Shown here: positions 1 to 9,119 of the stretch, in pieces | How positions within the stretch are numbered: position 1 is the stretch's first letter | Layout: the number at the start of each line of letters is the position of its first letter | Source of the DNA: Sphingobacterium puteale | GTDB lineage: Bacteria > Bacteroidota > Bacteroidia > Sphingobacteriales > Sphingobacteriaceae | NCBI RefSeq assembly: GCF_003627955.1 | Contig: NZ_RBWS01000009.1 | Coordinates: 239,601-303,600 of the forward strand | Direction: 5' to 3' | DNA length: 64,000 nucleotides | Notes under the pieces: model-generated | What the model was told of the DNA's origin: nothing | Databases searched by the model: none | Seen by the model: the letters and a program-made list of their open reading frames with translations, nothing else | Position numbers and translations under genes: made by a program

Positions 1-144
1 AAGTCTTGAGATGATGCCCTGGCTTATCGCCAGCAATTCTTCACAGACCCATCCGCCCCAGAAAAATAGATTTTCATCCTTGATTGCAGCAGTATATTTT
101 CTGCATTCATCCATGTAAGCTTTAAATCCATTGTTATCTTTCAT
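1..144 (-). CDS. Hypothetical protein, N-terminal part, cut by the window edge
   Basis: An open frame of 48 codons runs from an ATG at 144 to the edge of the window, so only the N-terminus is visible. It is hydrophilic with an aromatic patch (FFWGGW near residue 30) and no signal peptide or recognisable motif. I do not recognise the family. It is called because the frame is open, starts with ATG and has balanced codon use, but nothing else supports it. Confidence 0.4.
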   Translation of the reverse strand, partial: MKDNNGFKAYMDECRKYTAAIKDENLFFWGGWVCEELLAISQGIISRL

Positions 145-489
145 AAAATTTTAGTGACTTTGTAGAATATAAAGATAGTATTTCTGACGATTGTGTTTTC
201 TTTTAATTCTTCTTTGTCATTACTTATTTGATATTCGCAGGGTTTTAATAAATTTTGAATTATGTTTTAGGCCGAGTGATTTCATTTCTTGCTCTTAAAG
301 GCAAATGATAGGGTGAATAGGATGGATACATCGTTTTTCAATAAATGAATGATATGATTTAAAATAGGGAGGTCTTTGCGAAAAAATAAAATACACGATT
401 TAAATGACGAATCTTAAATGAAAACCAAATTGTATGGTCAGCCATTCCCGAACTCCAAGAAGCAATGATTCAATAAGTCCTGTTGTAGA

Positions 490-850
490 GGAAAAATTCA
501 GGTTCAATTCAAAAAAGAGAATTACTACAACCTGTCCAACTATGAGAAGAAGATGCAGGAAATGTACAAGCGCGTCACAGAAACGCTCAAGCGAAGTGCC
601 CAGGCAATTCGTGCTAATGCTATTATTGGACTTAGTGTGGATATTGACTAAATTTCGGGAAAGGTATAAGCCAGCTATTTATGATTATTGCAGTGGGGAC
701 ACCAGTACATCTTAAAGAGGTTGCTCGCGTTCCGATAGAGAAGCTGGGTGATCTAATGGATGGCGCATTGGTTCAGCATAATATAAACTTTAAATATGCT
801 GACATTGTTTCTCTTGTGATGCATTCAAATGCGAAACTGTCCATATAATC
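490..850 (+). pseudogene. Decayed YbjQ-type (UPF0145) heavy-metal-binding-domain gene
   Basis: Reading in two frames recovers a YbjQ-like C-terminal half. One frame gives a helix followed by RANAIIGLSVDID, the typical 'G(A)NAIxG(L/V)xxD' core. An in-frame TAA then follows, and a shifted frame continues with GISQLFMIIAVGTPVHLK, which fits the final strand of this family. The stop plus frameshift means it is not functional. A second, shorter remnant of the same kind lies at 60724-60873. The family link comes from motif memory, and the 5' boundary is approximate. Confidence 0.55.
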
Positions 851-899
851 AGTAGAGCTTACTAAATTGCCGTTTACACCAACTATTGAAGACAGGCAA

Positions 900-1808
900 T
901 TAATCAACACCCTTTGCACGTATGGGGATGCAATAAATTGCTGTTGAAGCTGTGATAAATAAATCAGTCCGATCTTTGCCCCCAAAACAGACATTCGATG
1001 TCCATGGTTCTTTTACCTCAATATGTCCTATCAATACGCCTATCGGACTATAGATAGAAACACCTTTCCCCGTAAGGTAAACATTTCCACGATTGTCCAA
1101 TGTCATCCCATCAGAGCCTTGGTCGATGACCGCCTTCTGTCCGCTGAGTTTACCGTTAGATTCAATGGTATACCTGTAAGTTTTATTTCGCACCCTATCC
1201 GCTACATATAGGTATTTTCCATCGGGCGATCCTACAATGCCGTTAGGCTTAGCTACATCATCAGCCACTACAATTGGTTTTTTACCTTTTCCCGGAGGGA
1301 GGTAATAAACTTTCTGCCCTTCTATCTCTGGTTTTTTTCTGGTCCAGTAGTCACGCTGGTAGTAAGGGTCTGTAAAGTAAATCCCCCCTTTCTTATCTGC
1401 CCAAAGATCATTTGGACCATTCAGTTTCCTTCCATTTACATCTGACAGTAGGACGGTAACTTTGCCATCTTTGCTTATTGACCAAATTTCGTTTTTTTCA
1501 TCTGCGCAGGCAAGTAGCTGACCGCGGTGGTTAAAGTACAGTCCATTGGCACGGCCGGCTGAATCTTTAAAAAGAGAAAGATGACCTTTTGTATTGTATT
1601 TCCAGATTTTGTTATTGGGCTGGTCAGTAAAATAGACATTCCCTTCCTTGTCCACTGCCGGCCCTTCTGTAAATGCAAACTGCCGAGATATTAATTTCAG
1701 GCTGTCCTGATCAAATAATTGCGCCTTTACACCTAAGCCCCTTAATGAGAATAGTAATATTAGCAAGAATGCCGAATAGTATCTGCTGGAATTAATGAAA
1801 TGTAGCAT
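900..1808 (-). CDS. Secreted SMP-30/gluconolactonase-like beta-propeller hydrolase
   Basis: 302 aa with a clear signal peptide (about residues 1-30, ending VKAQ), so probably periplasmic. The rest is a six-bladed propeller of the SMP-30/gluconolactonase/LRE-like family. The three usual metal-ligand contexts are present in order: FTEGPA near residue 47, NGPND near 131 and GSDGM near 232. Family members hydrolyse sugar lactones, but the substrate here cannot be read from sequence. The gene stands alone. The stop falls at the usual family length and the ATG precedes the signal peptide directly. Confidence 0.85.
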   Translation of the reverse strand: MLHFINSSRYYSAFLLILLFSLRGLGVKAQLFDQDSLKLISRQFAFTEGPAVDKEGNVYFTDQPNNKIWKYNTKGHLSLFKDSAGRANGLYFNHRGQLLACADEKNEIWSISKDGKVTVLLSDVNGRKLNGPNDLWADKKGGIYFTDPYYQRDYWTRKKPEIEGQKVYYLPPGKGKKPIVVADDVAKPNGIVGSPDGKYLYVADRVRNKTYRYTIESNGKLSGQKAVIDQGSDGMTLDNRGNVYLTGKGVSIYSPIGVLIGHIEVKEPWTSNVCFGGKDRTDLFITASTAIYCIPIRAKGVD

Positions 1809-2449
1809 AGTAAAAGTAATTAATTAAAGTTATCCTTTTTCCAAGAAAATCAAGGAATGGTATTCAAGTATGAATAGTCTCTATTTCAAGTCCAATATAT
1901 ATATAATTTTATAAAGACCCGAAAATATTACCTCTAGTAGAGCTCGGTTCGTCCACTTTTATTGGAAGATTTCAAAGGTCTATATTGTTTTTCTGAGCAT
2001 CAATAATTTGTATTTTTGTATTTATGAATGAGTATGTCATATACTTAGGCACACAGATCATAAAGGACAGAACAAGTCTTTTCGTACAAAATTCATTTGA
2101 CTACATAAACATTAAACTTTGAAAGACCTTCGATTGATCAATTAATATAAGCTTCACCCTGTTTTTTGAAACAGAAGGGGATTTCGTCAAACACATTTGG
2201 CTTTCGATTAGCGCGCTAGTTTCTTTAGCGGAAATTTCTGTAGAAATTGGAACTGATCAAGTCAGTTTTATATCGTTTAGGTGAAGGATGTGAAATGATT
2301 TTGGTCGATTGGATCATTATGGAATTAATCGGCATATAATCTCGGTTCCTTAATAAAGGAGGATCAAAAGTTGGAATTTTTGCTGAAACTTAATTATATT
2401 ACAGACACGTCGGCTATTGGGGCTAGTGTTAATAAAGGAGAATGAAAAA
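1809..2449. other. Long intergenic stretch
   Basis: About 640 AT-rich bases without a convincing gene. An imperfect hairpin near 2157-2183 pairs CCCTGTTT with AAACAGAAGGG but has no T-run. The last 20 bases carry the ribosome binding site of the next gene. I see no repeat copy here of the elements found elsewhere in the window. Confidence 0.4.
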
Positions 2450-3037
2450 ATGTTCAAGAAACTATTTCAAAAAAAAACAACACCTGCGGAGCGATACTTA
2501 AATCATTTGAATAGCGTATTTAAGAAAACACCACTTTTATTTAAAGAAGACAGTTTGGATGAGGGTCTTCCAGGTGTTACAACGATCGTGTACGAGAATA
2601 TACCCAAAAAGGGCATGATTACATCATTTACATATGGTCTTTCCTTGGGACATCATCCCGATTGGCGAAACGGACGGCCAGAACTTACATTAACAGTAAG
2701 ATCAGATGACTTTGCCTGGGGGAGAGTGCCGGGCTACTTAGCAAACTGGCTACGAAATAAATGCCCTTTTTCCTATGGAAATCCTATCAATTTTGGGGAA
2801 AAGATTGCTAACGATTCTGAAATGGACGGTTTTTTAGTATTTGCGCCCTCCATTTTTAGAGAAAAAAGTAACTATGAAAATATTGATATTGGTACCGGAT
2901 ATAATATTTATATTAAAGGTATTTACCCCATATATGCAACAGAGATTGATGTTATCTCCACACTTGGATTAGAGAATTTTTGGAAACATCCTAAGTTTGA
3001 CCTTTATAACATTCAAAGAGAGCGAATTTCTGGATAA
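2450..3037 (+). CDS. Suppressor of fused (SUFU)-domain protein, probable immunity protein
   Basis: 195 aa cytosolic protein resembling the bacterial SUFU family: an N-terminal helix, then strands around GMITSFTYGLS and ELTLTVRSDD, a WGRVPGYLANWLR helix, and a late PIYATEIDVI strand. Bacterial SUFU-domain proteins are known as one of the immunity superfamilies of polymorphic toxin systems. The ATG at 2450 is chosen because AAAGGAG lies 9 bases before it. An upstream in-frame ATG at 2417 lacks a ribosome binding site. No toxin gene is adjacent, so its partner is unknown. Confidence 0.75.
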   Translation: MFKKLFQKKTTPAERYLNHLNSVFKKTPLLFKEDSLDEGLPGVTTIVYENIPKKGMITSFTYGLSLGHHPDWRNGRPELTLTVRSDDFAWGRVPGYLANWLRNKCPFSYGNPINFGEKIANDSEMDGFLVFAPSIFREKSNYENIDIGTGYNIYIKGIYPIYATEIDVISTLGLENFWKHPKFDLYNIQRERISG

Positions 3038-3075
3038 AGGGTATGAATTACTAATTTTAAAAGGGAGGAAAAGCG

Positions 3076-3132
3076 ATGAAAAAATCAAAGTTTACCGAAG
3101 CACAAGTTGGCAATGATTACATGGATTTCTAA
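3076..3132 (+). pseudogene. IS3-family transposase orfA, 5' fragment
   Basis: After a good GGGAGG ribosome binding site, 18 codons begin MKKSKFTEAQ, the usual start of IS3-type OrfA proteins. The frame then diverges and stops. Only the first 10 or so residues match the family, so this is a scar of an insertion sequence. No inverted repeat or OrfB sequence remains around it. Confidence 0.5.
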
Positions 3133-3148
3133 AAACGAACAATAAATA

Positions 3149-3829
3149 ATGAAACAGCGTTTAACTCATATCGCTATTGTAGTGGATGACTACGATAAAG
3201 CAATAAAATTTTACACCCAAAAGCTAAATTTCACATTGCTTGAAGATACCTGGCTATCTGAAACAAAGCGATGGGTTTTATTAAGGCCAAAGGGTGCAAA
3301 TGAATGTTCGTTATTATTGGCAAAGGGCGTAACAGAAGAACAAAAAAGCAGAATTGGAAATCAAACCGGCGGAAGAGTTTTTTTATTTTTAAACACAGAT
3401 AATTTTAAAAGAGACTACCAAAATTTGATAAACAGCAACATAAAAATTGTAAGGGAGCCGAGTTTTGAAGCTTATGGTACTGTTGCGGTTTTTGAAGATT
3501 TATACGGCAATCTATGGGATTTAATTGAACCTCGATCTCCAGATGAATATTATTATTCTACACAAATTCTCAAGATTAAGGAACCAGAAAAAATAGCATT
3601 GACAATCGCTGAACTTATAAAGCTAAGAGAATTAACAATTTTTAAAAGTAGTAGCATCTCATTTGATATTCAACAAGATAAATTCTCATCCACAAAGATA
3701 ATTTTATGGCTTTGCTTTAAAGACGAACAGTCTTTCAAAGACTACTTGCAATCACCACATTTTCAAAATTTTCTTCAACTTGACTTGATAGAATATGAGA
3801 ATATCTATGAAACGTATAGTATTTTTTAA
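3149..3829 (+). CDS. VOC (glyoxalase/dioxygenase superfamily) protein with C-terminal extra domain
   Basis: 226 aa. Residues 1-130 form a vicinal-oxygen-chelate domain: it opens with LTHIAIVVDDYDKAIKFY and ends with GNLWDLIEP, giving the usual His and Glu metal-ligand positions. Residues 135-226 are an extra alpha/beta segment that could be a small ferredoxin-like (ABM/Dabb-type) domain. That fusion is less common than a stand-alone VOC of about 130 aa. Such proteins include metal-dependent lyases and antibiotic-binding proteins. Substrate unknown. Confidence 0.75.
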   Translation: MKQRLTHIAIVVDDYDKAIKFYTQKLNFTLLEDTWLSETKRWVLLRPKGANECSLLLAKGVTEEQKSRIGNQTGGRVFLFLNTDNFKRDYQNLINSNIKIVREPSFEAYGTVAVFEDLYGNLWDLIEPRSPDEYYYSTQILKIKEPEKIALTIAELIKLRELTIFKSSSISFDIQQDKFSSTKIILWLCFKDEQSFKDYLQSPHFQNFLQLDLIEYENIYETYSIF

Positions 3830-3957
3830 GTATGTACAATCTAAACCCTGTCTTCAGTGGTAATTGTCGAATAATTTCAAAGAGGGAAAAGCGGGTATAT
3901 TGGCATCAGTGAGAAAAAATTACATGCGACTATTTTAAATTTACAAACATCATAATT

Positions 3958-4740
3958 ATGATACAACAAGCATTTGCATATAAAGCAAAGGAAATTTTAG
4001 AACCAGATGAAAATGTGATTGGTTTGGCGGTAGCGGGATCCTGGCTAACAAATGAAATAGATGACTTTTCAGATCTTGATCTAATTCTGGTAACGAAACA
4101 GAGAATTTCTAATGACAGAAATCTTATGTTGGACTACGCGAAAAGGTTAGGGAATTTCCTGTCGGGTTTTACCGGAGAGCACGTCGGAGAACCAAGATTA
4201 TTAATTTGTCTTTATGCCGATCCTCTTTTGCACGTTGATATAAAATTTTTAACAATTGAAGAATTTAAAGTCCGTATTGAAAATCCAACCCTGCTAATCG
4301 ATAAAGATAAACAATTGGAAACAATACTTTCTCCGACAGTTGAAAAGTTTCCTTATCCAGATTATCAATGGATTGAAGATCGTTTTTGGACCTGGGTGCA
4401 TTACGTGTTGTTAAAAATAGGGCGGGGAGAATACCTTGAAGCATACGACTTTATGGCATTTCTACGGATGGTTGTTTTTGGTCCATTGCTGCATATTAAG
4501 AATGATAATTTACCACGAGGTGTTAGAAAAGTCGAACAGGATTTGCTCCCCGAAGATCTCGAAAAACTAAAATTTACCCTTCCAATGTATGATAGAAAAT
4601 CTTTATTAGACAGTTTGAGAAATGGCGTATTGTTATACAGACAATTGAGGAGAGATCTTTTTGACGATAGGGTTACTTTGCATAATGAAACAGACAAAAA
4701 AGTAATGTCGTATTTCGAAGAAATCGAAAGCCGGAAATAA
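3958..4740 (+). CDS. Nucleotidyltransferase-domain protein (Pol beta-like NTase fold)
   Basis: 260 aa soluble protein. Residues 21-45 carry the NTase signature: GSW, a nine-residue spacer, then FSDLDLILV with the metal-binding Asp pair. A third acidic strand follows at HVDIKFL (about residue 97). The C-terminal half is helical, as in aminoglycoside nucleotidyltransferases and related small-molecule NTases. It may modify an antibiotic or another small molecule, but the acceptor cannot be predicted. Monocistronic, with about 130 bases of AT-rich leader. Confidence 0.75.
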   Translation: MIQQAFAYKAKEILEPDENVIGLAVAGSWLTNEIDDFSDLDLILVTKQRISNDRNLMLDYAKRLGNFLSGFTGEHVGEPRLLICLYADPLLHVDIKFLTIEEFKVRIENPTLLIDKDKQLETILSPTVEKFPYPDYQWIEDRFWTWVHYVLLKIGRGEYLEAYDFMAFLRMVVFGPLLHIKNDNLPRGVRKVEQDLLPEDLEKLKFTLPMYDRKSLLDSLRNGVLLYRQLRRDLFDDRVTLHNETDKKVMSYFEEIESRK

Positions 4741-4902
4741 GTTTAAACTGAGACATATAGTAATGTGTTTTTACCTTGTTTGAAACGATTTGGGAAGGAT
4801 GGAAATTACATTATATCAAGTAGTCAAGGACTTAATCTGTAAAAGTTAAGACTTAATCGACAGTTGGGTACTCTTAAAATTGTCTGATTGCCTATGTTAT
4901 TA

Positions 4903-5652
4903 TTATCGTCCAAATAGTTTTGATAGGAATCCTTTTTTAATTGGCTTCTCAATTCCCCAAATTAATTCCGTTTCGTGTCGTTTTGCTTTTCCAATGTTCG
5001 GTCCGAATTTGCCCCACGCAAATCCGTTTTGAATTTGTTTGTGTCTCAAGTCTGCAATTAAGAAATTGTCAGGAAGTGATAATGCAAAGTCTTTCAAAGT
5101 TGTGTCGTTAGATTTTCTTGCGTTTTCAAGTCCAATAAATCCATTTCCTTTGCGCCAAATATCCATAACCACTTTTTCGTGAATAATGTCAAGGTTTGAC
5201 TTATTTGTATTTTTTCCAAAATCGTTAACGTGTTCTATAAACTGAGTTAAGTTGTCCGAGTGTTTTACGATTACTGCTGGGTGGTGGCACACATAAAACA
5301 CGCTTCCCCAACTTCCATTTTTGTCAACATCTAAAATCCAAAAATTTCCAAATCCGTCTCCCGCAAGCTGAACTGAATTAGGAAAAAGCTCTTCAAATCC
5401 AAATTGACCTACTCCGTCAAATGTGACTTCTTCAAGTCCGAAAAATTCAAAACCGCGTGCGAATTTTAACAATTCTCTTATCTCTGTCGGAATTTGTCCT
5501 GTCGGCAGTCGTTTGGCTAATTCGTCAATCTGTTGGTTGGTCAAACCTTCTTTTAGTTCTACCTTATATTCGTCTCCATCTTCTGAAATATATTGTTCGG
5601 TCAAAATGGATCTAAGTTTTTCTGTCGGTGTCATAAATTCAATTTTTTGCAT
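4903..5652 (-). CDS. SMI1/KNR4-family protein, probable immunity protein
   Basis: 249 aa. Residues 30-140 resemble the SMI1/KNR4 (SUKH) domain: PTEIRELLKFARGFEFFG, then FEELFPNSVQLAGDGFGNFWILDV and an FYVCHHPAV strand. SUKH proteins are a known immunity superfamily against polymorphic toxins. The C-terminus ends in a basic FLSKLFGR, similar to the tail of the protein at 58903. The gene is isolated. Its start is followed upstream by the motif GCAGGTAA and a 64-base hairpin, features also seen in part near the gene at 43490-44002. Confidence 0.75.
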   Translation of the reverse strand: MQKIEFMTPTEKLRSILTEQYISEDGDEYKVELKEGLTNQQIDELAKRLPTGQIPTEIRELLKFARGFEFFGLEEVTFDGVGQFGFEELFPNSVQLAGDGFGNFWILDVDKNGSWGSVFYVCHHPAVIVKHSDNLTQFIEHVNDFGKNTNKSNLDIIHEKVVMDIWRKGNGFIGLENARKSNDTTLKDFALSLPDNFLIADLRHKQIQNGFAWGKFGPNIGKAKRHETELIWGIEKPIKKGFLSKLFGR

Positions 5653-5687
5653 TGATGTGTGCAGTATGCTTGCAGGTAATTGGCGCG

Positions 5688-5751
5688 GCGACTTGGCGAA
5701 GTATCGTAGCCGAATCGAAGATACGAAAGTGGAGCTGTTTTGCCAAGTCGC
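5688..5751. repeat. Nested inverted repeat next to an immunity gene
   Basis: Perfect 10-base arms GCGACTTGGC (5688-5697) and GCCAAGTCGC (5742-5751) enclose a second inverted repeat, GTATC (5701-5705) with GATAC (5720-5724). Three further pairs extend the outer stem. There is no T-run, so it is not a standard terminator. The motif GCAGGTAA sits just before it at 5672-5679. It may be an extragenic palindrome or a recombination site of a gene cassette. The function is inferred only. Confidence 0.6.
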
Positions 5752-6005
5752 TTTTTGTAAGCTGTCCGCGTAGCGACGGTTTATGTCAATTCTAATCTTA
5801 ATATTTGGAGCGAGAATGTTTGTTTCGAGAGGTGATTATAGCAACTTCATTATAAAACTATCAAAATTTTGCTTTATATTTTGGACACCATTGTTAGTTA
5901 TTGAAATTACCTTTTATAAAATTCAGTAAAAATTGCAAATAAATTAGGTCCATTTATCCCGCTTTCAGTATAGTAATTTGTGACAAACCATTGATCAACC
6001 TTTCA

Positions 6006-6782
6006 CTACTCCGCGACATTCCGCCAAAGTACCATATCAAAGTCAGTCAACAGCTGACAAATTTTACCTTCACTGTCTCTTCCTATGTAAGTAGCATAAA
6101 AACCGTCTCCATACCCCGTGGAGAAAAAGACGGCATTTTGATTCTGAAAGCTGTGATTTAAATAATCCTCGAATTTTTCGGAGAACATACTGTCCCAGTT
6201 TTTATCGAGCAGCGTATCCAAATTATTCTTTGCTGCTCGATCAACGAAAAGACCTAGTCCCGCATCTACTCCATATCCATATATTTCTTTGGATTTGAGG
6301 GGGATTGGAGCCTGTCCAGGTAATAATGCAAACGCCCATTTTTTGATCGGCTTATCTGAGAATTTTACCCGAGCAAATGCGACCCTTCGATCCTTATTGA
6401 CGTTGATATTTGCCATTGCCAATTCGACCGGAAACTCACCAACAGGAAAATTTTCACTAAAAGCTATCGCATCGCTTAACATAACAGGATCAGTTGCGAT
6501 AATCTGGCCTGACGATATCTTTAGATTTCCAATAGCTATTTTATCAAACGCTATTTCAGTGCCGAATTGCGCTACTTTTGTACCCTTCAAGAAGCTTCCC
6601 TCAAATATCTTTGGGAACGCCAATGATGTGTCCTGGATCATTATCTTCGGTATGGTATCTGTCAGGTCAAATTCGTTTGTTGTTCGAAGGATGTCGTTAG
6701 TACTACTTGGAACTTTGTCCTTCGAAGTACATGAAAATAGCGTCACGGCCATCATACATAATGTTATTGATCTTTTGTGCAT
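6006..6782 (-). CDS. DUF4241-domain lipoprotein
   Basis: 258 aa. A signal peptide ends in the lipobox LFSC near residue 18, so it is probably membrane-anchored. The body fits DUF4241: an early SGQIIATDPVML motif, FPVELAMANI, then YGVDAGLGLFVD near residue 168 and a C-terminal STGYGDGFYATYIG followed by LLTDFDM. DUF4241 proteins are frequent in toxin-immunity neighbourhoods, but their biochemical role is unknown. A lipoprotein form is less usual than the cytosolic form. It lies 36 bases downstream of the metalloprotease gene on the same strand, so they may be co-transcribed. Confidence 0.8.
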   Translation of the reverse strand: MHKRSITLCMMAVTLFSCTSKDKVPSSTNDILRTTNEFDLTDTIPKIMIQDTSLAFPKIFEGSFLKGTKVAQFGTEIAFDKIAIGNLKISSGQIIATDPVMLSDAIAFSENFPVGEFPVELAMANINVNKDRRVAFARVKFSDKPIKKWAFALLPGQAPIPLKSKEIYGYGVDAGLGLFVDRAAKNNLDTLLDKNWDSMFSEKFEDYLNHSFQNQNAVFFSTGYGDGFYATYIGRDSEGKICQLLTDFDMVLWRNVAE

Positions 6783-6818
6783 AGGGGATGATTTTCATTG
6801 TTTAATTCATGACTCTAC

Positions 6819-7919
6819 CTATAGGCGGAGCAGTTGCTCTTGTACATTTTCCCTATTTAAACCTAGATTTTTAAAAATTAATTTTGTTTCACGTATATCT
6901 CTGAGCAATTTTAAAAAATCTACTTTGCCGTATTTTTTGATGCCATATTCACAAACTATACTTGCCACTACATAGCTGGCTGGAAAATCATGTGTCCAAT
7001 AAGTCCTGTCAAATATATTAGATTGACAAACCTTCCATAAATCCATTTTATTGACTTCTTTCTTAAATTTGGCTTTAAGTTGCTCATATGATAGCGTTCC
7101 GCTTCCGCCTAAATAAGTAGCGAGTCCTTCATCGAAAAACTGATTTACCCCGGGAACAGCTTTTCTGATATACAGATGACTGATTTCGTGAGGATAATAT
7201 TCCGAATTATTTGCAGACAATACATTGTTTTTATAAACTACGCCACCGGTACTATCTGCATACATCATCGGATGATATTGAAACCCCTGCATATTGAAAA
7301 ACTCTTCTACTGTCGATGCAGAATAATAGGTAAAAGGGATCCTAGGAATATCAAAATACTGAGACATTTTTTTATTAAACTTTATCTGTTCTTTAATGTC
7401 TCTGTCAACATTTTTTAATCTATTACGACTTATATAGTAAGTAATTTCTCCTTTTTCTTTCTTTTGCCAGGTCTGCTCAGTAAAATGGAGATAAGATGAA
7501 ATTTTTACCGTATCGTTGTCGTATTTTGCTATTACATTGACAATAGCTTTTAAAAGTGGTTTGCTGGAAGAAATAAAGCTGATCTTAACAATGTATTGCT
7601 TCTGGGGAATCCACGGAATAATCTCCATTACGCAAGGATTGAAAACACGCTGACCGCTACTATTATTCTCCATATTCTGCAAGAAAGAAAACGGACTTCC
7701 AAATCGGTCAAAGTCAGATTTTTCACAGAATTTATACCTGTTGATATTGGTATAGTTGTCCCTCACTCTTAAAAAACTATCGACAGTATTGACAATTTTT
7801 TGATTGATCGGTATATCTAAATCAACAATGGGGGACACCGCAATAGGTGGTGTATCCTGACAATAAGCGGACAATAAAGTGCAAAGATTTAAAAGTATTA
7901 ATAAGTATTTCATAATCAA
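6819..7919 (-). CDS. Secreted zinc metallopeptidase (gluzincin, MA-like)
   Basis: 366 aa with an N-terminal signal peptide (about 1-21). The zinc motif HEISH is at 244-248 and a following FDEGLATYLGG at about 262-272 provides the third ligand Glu about 16 residues later, as in gluzincins of the MA clan. It is probably an exported peptidase, substrate unknown. The DUF4241 lipoprotein gene follows after 36 bases on the same strand, suggesting one transcript. Confidence 0.75.
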   Translation of the reverse strand: MIMKYLLILLNLCTLLSAYCQDTPPIAVSPIVDLDIPINQKIVNTVDSFLRVRDNYTNINRYKFCEKSDFDRFGSPFSFLQNMENNSSGQRVFNPCVMEIIPWIPQKQYIVKISFISSSKPLLKAIVNVIAKYDNDTVKISSYLHFTEQTWQKKEKGEITYYISRNRLKNVDRDIKEQIKFNKKMSQYFDIPRIPFTYYSASTVEEFFNMQGFQYHPMMYADSTGGVVYKNNVLSANNSEYYPHEISHLYIRKAVPGVNQFFDEGLATYLGGSGTLSYEQLKAKFKKEVNKMDLWKVCQSNIFDRTYWTHDFPASYVVASIVCEYGIKKYGKVDFLKLLRDIRETKLIFKNLGLNRENVQEQLLRL

Positions 7920-8042
7920 GTTGTTCAGTGATAGGAACGTAACCTATTCCTCTGTATTGATTTTTTACCTCCGGAATCAATGGCGACATAATAGCCTATA
8001 TCATGACCCTAGGTAAGTTTAAGTTTTGTTATTTTTTCAATC

Positions 8043-8450
8043 TTAATGATCACCACCAGAATAGATCCACATCGGTTCCGTTTGACCTGCTCGTTCAAAG
8101 CCGTTCTTTTTATAAAAGTCAATAACATTTCCATCAGCCGTGAGCATCTGCATATGAAAACCCTTATAAATCTCTTGCATTTTATCCATAATCAAACATC
8201 CGATCCCCTTGCCTTGATAGGAGGGTAGTACTAGTAAATGCGGATAATAAACCACGAGATATCCATCGGAAATGGCATTCCCTAGGCCTACTAATGTTGT
8301 AGCATCCCATGCGGTAACCAGAGAATGCGAATTGAGGAGGGCTTTCATCAGTAATTCTGGTTTTTCGGCAGCACTCCATTTATTAGCTTTATATAGTTGT
8401 AGAATATCGTCTGCGTTCAGATCTCTGTTAACACTAAGCTTTATGTTCAT
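8043..8450 (-). CDS. GNAT-family N-acetyltransferase
   Basis: 135 aa single-domain GNAT. The acetyl-CoA pyrophosphate-binding motif A reads LPSYQGKGIGCLIMDKM around residues 74-91 (Q-G-K-G-I-G), and the end carries FYKKNGFERAG, the usual motif B. Length is normal for small GNATs. The acceptor is unknown. A 57-base repeat with an internal GTTCG...CGAAC inverted repeat lies 17 bases upstream of its start, so it could contain its control region. Confidence 0.85.
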   Translation of the reverse strand: MNIKLSVNRDLNADDILQLYKANKWSAAEKPELLMKALLNSHSLVTAWDATTLVGLGNAISDGYLVVYYPHLLVLPSYQGKGIGCLIMDKMQEIYKGFHMQMLTADGNVIDFYKKNGFERAGQTEPMWIYSGGDH

Positions 8451-8466
8451 ATATTATTCTGTAGTT

Positions 8467-8523
8467 TTTTGTCAGTATATTTAAGTCAATGATCTTCGTT
8501 CGTGAATATGCGAACATGTGAAA
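8467..8523. repeat. 57-base dispersed repeat, copy 1, with GTTCG(N8)CGAAC inverted repeat
   Basis: Aligned by eye without gaps, 50 of 57 bases match 36953-37009. Both copies contain GTCAGTATATTT and the inverted repeat GTTCG, eight bases, CGAAC. This copy lies just upstream of the GNAT gene on the opposite strand. It could be an operator or a small mobile palindromic element. Confidence 0.7.
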
Positions 8524-8536
8524 GGAGTGCTTACTA

Positions 8537-8710
8537 TTAATCGTAAACTTTAGCTCCCTTGAAGATATCAGCAAATGTTGATCGCGCAGATTTCTCAGCA
8601 TCTACATTTGCATCTGTATTATCATAATACCTTTGGATATCCTCTGTATATGCAGCCAAAGCTTCCAGAAAATCAGGCAAGGTTTTGTTTTCTTTCTCAC
8701 CCCACAACAT
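8537..8710 (-). CDS. Small hypothetical protein coupled to the upstream gene
   Basis: 57 aa acidic protein, starting MLWGEKENKTLPDF. The ATG at 8710 overlaps the end of the 140-aa gene upstream by 14 bases, so translation is probably coupled. A longer frame from 8773 would overlap the upstream gene by far more and has no ribosome binding site. Predicted largely helical, with no recognised family. The two proteins may act together. Confidence 0.55.
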   Translation of the reverse strand: MLWGEKENKTLPDFLEALAAYTEDIQRYYDNTDANVDAEKSARSTFADIFKGAKVYD

Positions 8711-9119
8711 CCCCATCAAAGACTTCAAAAATAGTTTTATCATTGATGTCACAAATACCCCACGGATTTTCAAGCGATATTTTGACGATTTTTCTTTTTA
8801 TTTCTTTTCCTGTTTTGGTAACTGATATCTCAACACGGCTATCCAATATTTGTCCAGGAACAAGTGTCCAAAAAGGGTAGGCTGTATTCTCGTCCCATTC
8901 TTGGTCAGATAGAACCGGAGCTTTCTCTTCGATGGTATGTATATCTCCTTTAATATCTCTAAATTCAGCTCTTACAAAACCAGGAAAATCGTTGCTAATG
9001 TAATCGGTGACGTTTACGCGCAAAAATCCCATCTTAGCAAACTGCTCATTGGCAAATATACCGTAATCATTTAGTTTATGTCTCAACTGAATAATGCAAG
9101 GGGCCTTTTTCTTTTTCAT
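8697..9119 (-). CDS. Hypothetical protein, immunity-like
   Basis: 140 aa, beta-rich. It begins MKKKKAPCIIQLRHKLNDYG and has a conserved-looking middle (EEKAPVLSD, TAYPFWTLVPG). I do not recognise the family with certainty. The size, isolated position and coupled small partner resemble immunity genes. The frame overlaps the start of the 57-aa gene. No signal peptide or membrane segment is seen. Confidence 0.55.
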   Translation of the reverse strand: MKKKKAPCIIQLRHKLNDYGIFANEQFAKMGFLRVNVTDYISNDFPGFVRAEFRDIKGDIHTIEEKAPVLSDQEWDENTAYPFWTLVPGQILDSRVEISVTKTGKEIKRKIVKISLENPWGICDINDKTIFEVFDGDVVG

